A stretch of 64,000 bases of DNA from JAVVTR01 sp036653535 (lineage in GTDB: Bacteria; Bacteroidota; Bacteroidia; Bacteroidales; P3). Shown here one piece after another: positions 62,529 through 64,000 of this stretch. Position 1 is the stretch's first letter, and each line of letters starts with the position of its first letter. The notes beneath the pieces are model-generated. The model searched no databases. It was not told the DNA's origin and saw only the letters and a program-made list of their open reading frames with translations. Where the stretch lies: the NCBI GenBank assembly GCA_036653535.1, contig JAVVTR010000001.1, positions 1-64,000 on the forward strand. The letters are read 5' to 3'. The translations under genes and the position numbers were made by a program.

Positions 62529-63734
62529 TTATTTATTTGCAGAAACAGCGGTTAATAATTTCCCGTCATCCTCTTGCAGACTATCTATATTTTTCCCCTC
62601 TCCTTGCTTATCTACCGCTACGCTTACACTTAAAACTATCCCAACACCAAGAGCTGTAAACCACAGGGAGGTTCCTCCCATACTAAGAAAAGGTAAAGGC
62701 TGCCCAGTAACAGGCAGTAAATTAACTGCTACCCCCATATTTATCATCGCTTGTAAAGTAAGTAAAAAGCAAATACCTATCACCAAAAAACAACCAAAAG
62801 AACCCTCACACTTGCGAGCTATAATAATTCCACGCCTAAAAAGCCATAAATACAAAAACAAAACACATATTCCTCCTAATAATCCATATTCTTCTATAAT
62901 AATGGCATATATATAATCGGAATATGGATGAGGGAGAAAATTTCTTTGAGTACTATTTCCTGGAAATTTTCCTATAATACCACCCCCTGCAACCGCAATT
63001 TTAGCCTGTGTTGCCTGATAATTCATCTCCGGATCTGCCGTTTTGAAATTTTCTATCCGATTTTTCCATGTAGCAAATCTACCTGGTAGTTTCGATTCTG
63101 GAATTAAATAAAAGGAAGCTACCAAAAAACCAACAGAAAGAAACCCCACTCCCATTAATCCCACCAAATACCTACTTCTTATTCCACCCACGACCATCAT
63201 CACCAAAGAGGTAATCATTAAAATAGCCGCCGTAGAAAGATTTTCCGGAAATATCAATAAACAAATTAAAAGAGGTGCATATACTATACTATAAAAAGTT
63301 CTATTTTCTTTTATATCTTTTTGATGTTTAGACAACTGTCTCGCTAAAAACATAACCAAAGCCAACTTGGCCAAGTCGGACGTTTGAAAAGAAAAACCAA
63401 TAATAGGAATAGTAATCCACCGGCTCGCATCATTTACCGACCCCATAAATAAAGTTACCACTAACAAAGGAATGGAAATAATAAACAAAAGTTGTGAAAT
63501 ACGGGAATAATAGGTGTATTTAACTCTATGAGCCATATACATTACGGCCCAACCACACATCAAAATCATGGCATGTTTCAAAACATAATAGCCAGTATGT
63601 CCTCCTTGATACCTATAGGCAAGTAAACCGGTAGAACTATACACGGCCAACACGGAAATAAAAGATAATATCAAGACTATATACCATATACCCTTATCTC
63701 CATGTAAATATTTAAAAATTCCCTTGCCTTCCAT
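62529..63734 (-). CDS. ftsW: Septal SEDS glycosyltransferase FtsW
   Basis: A 401-residue SEDS protein with about ten helices: DKGIWYIVLILSFISVLAVYS at the start, SFQTSDLAKLALVMFLARQL, IKIAVAGGGIIGK-like loop (KIAVAGGGIIGKFPGNS), FLPHPYSDYIYAIIIEEYGL (invariant Asp) and VTGQPLPFLSMGGTSL near the end. Where RodA has QPDAGS, this protein has PENLSTA. It polymerises septal peptidoglycan with PBP3. Gene order supports FtsW rather than a second RodA. Confidence 0.95.
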   Translation of the reverse strand: MEGKGIFKYLHGDKGIWYIVLILSFISVLAVYSSTGLLAYRYQGGHTGYYVLKHAMILMCGWAVMYMAHRVKYTYYSRISQLLFIISIPLLVVTLFMGSVNDASRWITIPIIGFSFQTSDLAKLALVMFLARQLSKHQKDIKENRTFYSIVYAPLLICLLIFPENLSTAAILMITSLVMMVVGGIRSRYLVGLMGVGFLSVGFLVASFYLIPESKLPGRFATWKNRIENFKTADPEMNYQATQAKIAVAGGGIIGKFPGNSTQRNFLPHPYSDYIYAIIIEEYGLLGGICVLFLYLWLFRRGIIIARKCEGSFGCFLVIGICFLLTLQAMINMGVAVNLLPVTGQPLPFLSMGGTSLWFTALGVGIVLSVSVAVDKQGEGKNIDSLQEDDGKLLTAVSANK

Positions 63735-63754
63735 TACCTTAGCATTCGTTTATC

Positions 63755-64000
63755 TTACAACTCATTTACTGCATTTTTAAACTGAACTCCTCTATCCTCG
63801 TAGCTTTCAAACAAATCAAAACTCGGACAAGCAGGAGAAAGCAGCACTGCATCTCCTTCTTGTGCAACAAGATAAGAAGATTCTACCGCCGAAAAGGCCG
63901 AAGCAGTCTCTATTATACTCAAACCTATACTACTATAAACTGTTTTTATAGGTTCATTATCTATACCCATACATATAATGACCTTTACTTTGTTTTTAAC
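63755..64000 (-). CDS. murD: UDP-N-acetylmuramoyl-L-alanine--D-glutamate ligase, 3' end
   Basis: The frame is open to the right edge and encodes the last 81 residues of MurD, ending with LSPACPSFDLFESYEDRGVQ followed by FKNAVNEL, the characteristic C-terminal motif. It adds D-glutamate to UDP-MurNAc-L-Ala. The start lies outside the window. It precedes ftsW by 20 bases, as in many dcw clusters. Confidence 0.9.
   Translation of the reverse strand, partial: VKNKVKVIICMGIDNEPIKTVYSSIGLSIIETASAFSAVESSYLVAQEGDAVLLSPACPSFDLFESYEDRGVQFKNAVNEL

Noticed and set aside
1..64000. CRISPR arrays, rRNA or tRNA genes, prophage or defence islands
   Set aside because: I looked for regularly spaced repeats, rRNA-like tracts and typical defence genes and saw none. 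Small RNA genes without strong structure could still be missed by eye.

Overview
The window looks like a chromosomal segment of a low-G+C, fermentative member of the Bacteroidetes, most likely order Bacteroidales. Five things support this. Outer-membrane and secretion genes typical of the phylum are present: PorV, PorP/SprF, a GldJ/PorK-type lipoprotein, a GldB-like lipoprotein, a TonB receptor with a carboxypeptidase-regulatory plug, and DUF5689 and DUF4251 proteins. A 29-codon gene matches the Bacteroidetes ribosomal protein bL38. Several promoters follow the phylum's TTG/TTTG - about 20 bp - TAnnTTTG pattern. Pyruvate:ferredoxin oxidoreductase and an acyl-CoA:carboxylate CoA-transferase point to anaerobic energy metabolism. 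The coding strand switches often and intergenic space is short.

Layout. 1-108: the 5' end of a group II intron of the IIC type, on the minus strand, directly after an intrinsic terminator. 136-1288: bL38, HU and a sugar-phosphate transferase. 1602-5159 (minus): helix-hairpin-helix barrel protein, a second outer-membrane protein and purE. 5434-10202 (plus): hpt, a tandem-duplicated adenylate kinase, the Mrp ATPase, a NifU-type Fe-S scaffold and a GT-C-like membrane protein. 10288-12825 (minus): nadE and a barrel protein. 12869-15801 (plus): barrel protein, GldB-like lipoprotein and phosphate-selective-type porin. 15818-21517 (minus): a complete RND efflux operon. 21680-25185: comM and recQ, convergent. 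25166-30823 (minus): TonB receptor, two DUF5689 lipoproteins and a DUF4251 protein. 31059-41053: DUF6427-like membrane protein, CoA-transferase, secreted EEP-family phosphohydrolase, pyruvate:ferredoxin oxidoreductase, gpsA and an M49-like zinc peptidase. 41130-44745 (minus): rodA, mrdA and a lipoprotein (elongation machinery). 44789-49557: LuxE-like protein, Ig-like lipoprotein and RlhA-type U32 protein. 49562-53990: type IX secretion genes around a divergent promoter pair, plus ispF. 53974-64000 (minus): a 5'-nucleotidase split over two genes, then the dcw cluster (ftsZ, ftsA, ftsQ, murC, murG, ftsW and the 3' end of murD).

How the genes fit together. The right end builds and divides the cell wall. 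The PorP/GldJ/PorV block belongs to type IX protein export. The 5434-8493 operon couples purine salvage and nucleotide balance to Fe-S assembly, which supplies Fe-S enzymes such as the pyruvate oxidoreductase.

Most notable observations: the group IIC intron junction at an intrinsic terminator; three intrinsic-terminator-like hairpins that end the upstream gene while forming the first codons of the downstream gene (purE/outer-membrane protein, gldJ/U32 and ftsZ/5'-nucleotidase); the two-domain adenylate kinase with a degenerate second half; and a NAD synthetase whose glutaminase domain has lost key residues. I found no CRISPR array, rRNA, tRNA, prophage or defence island.
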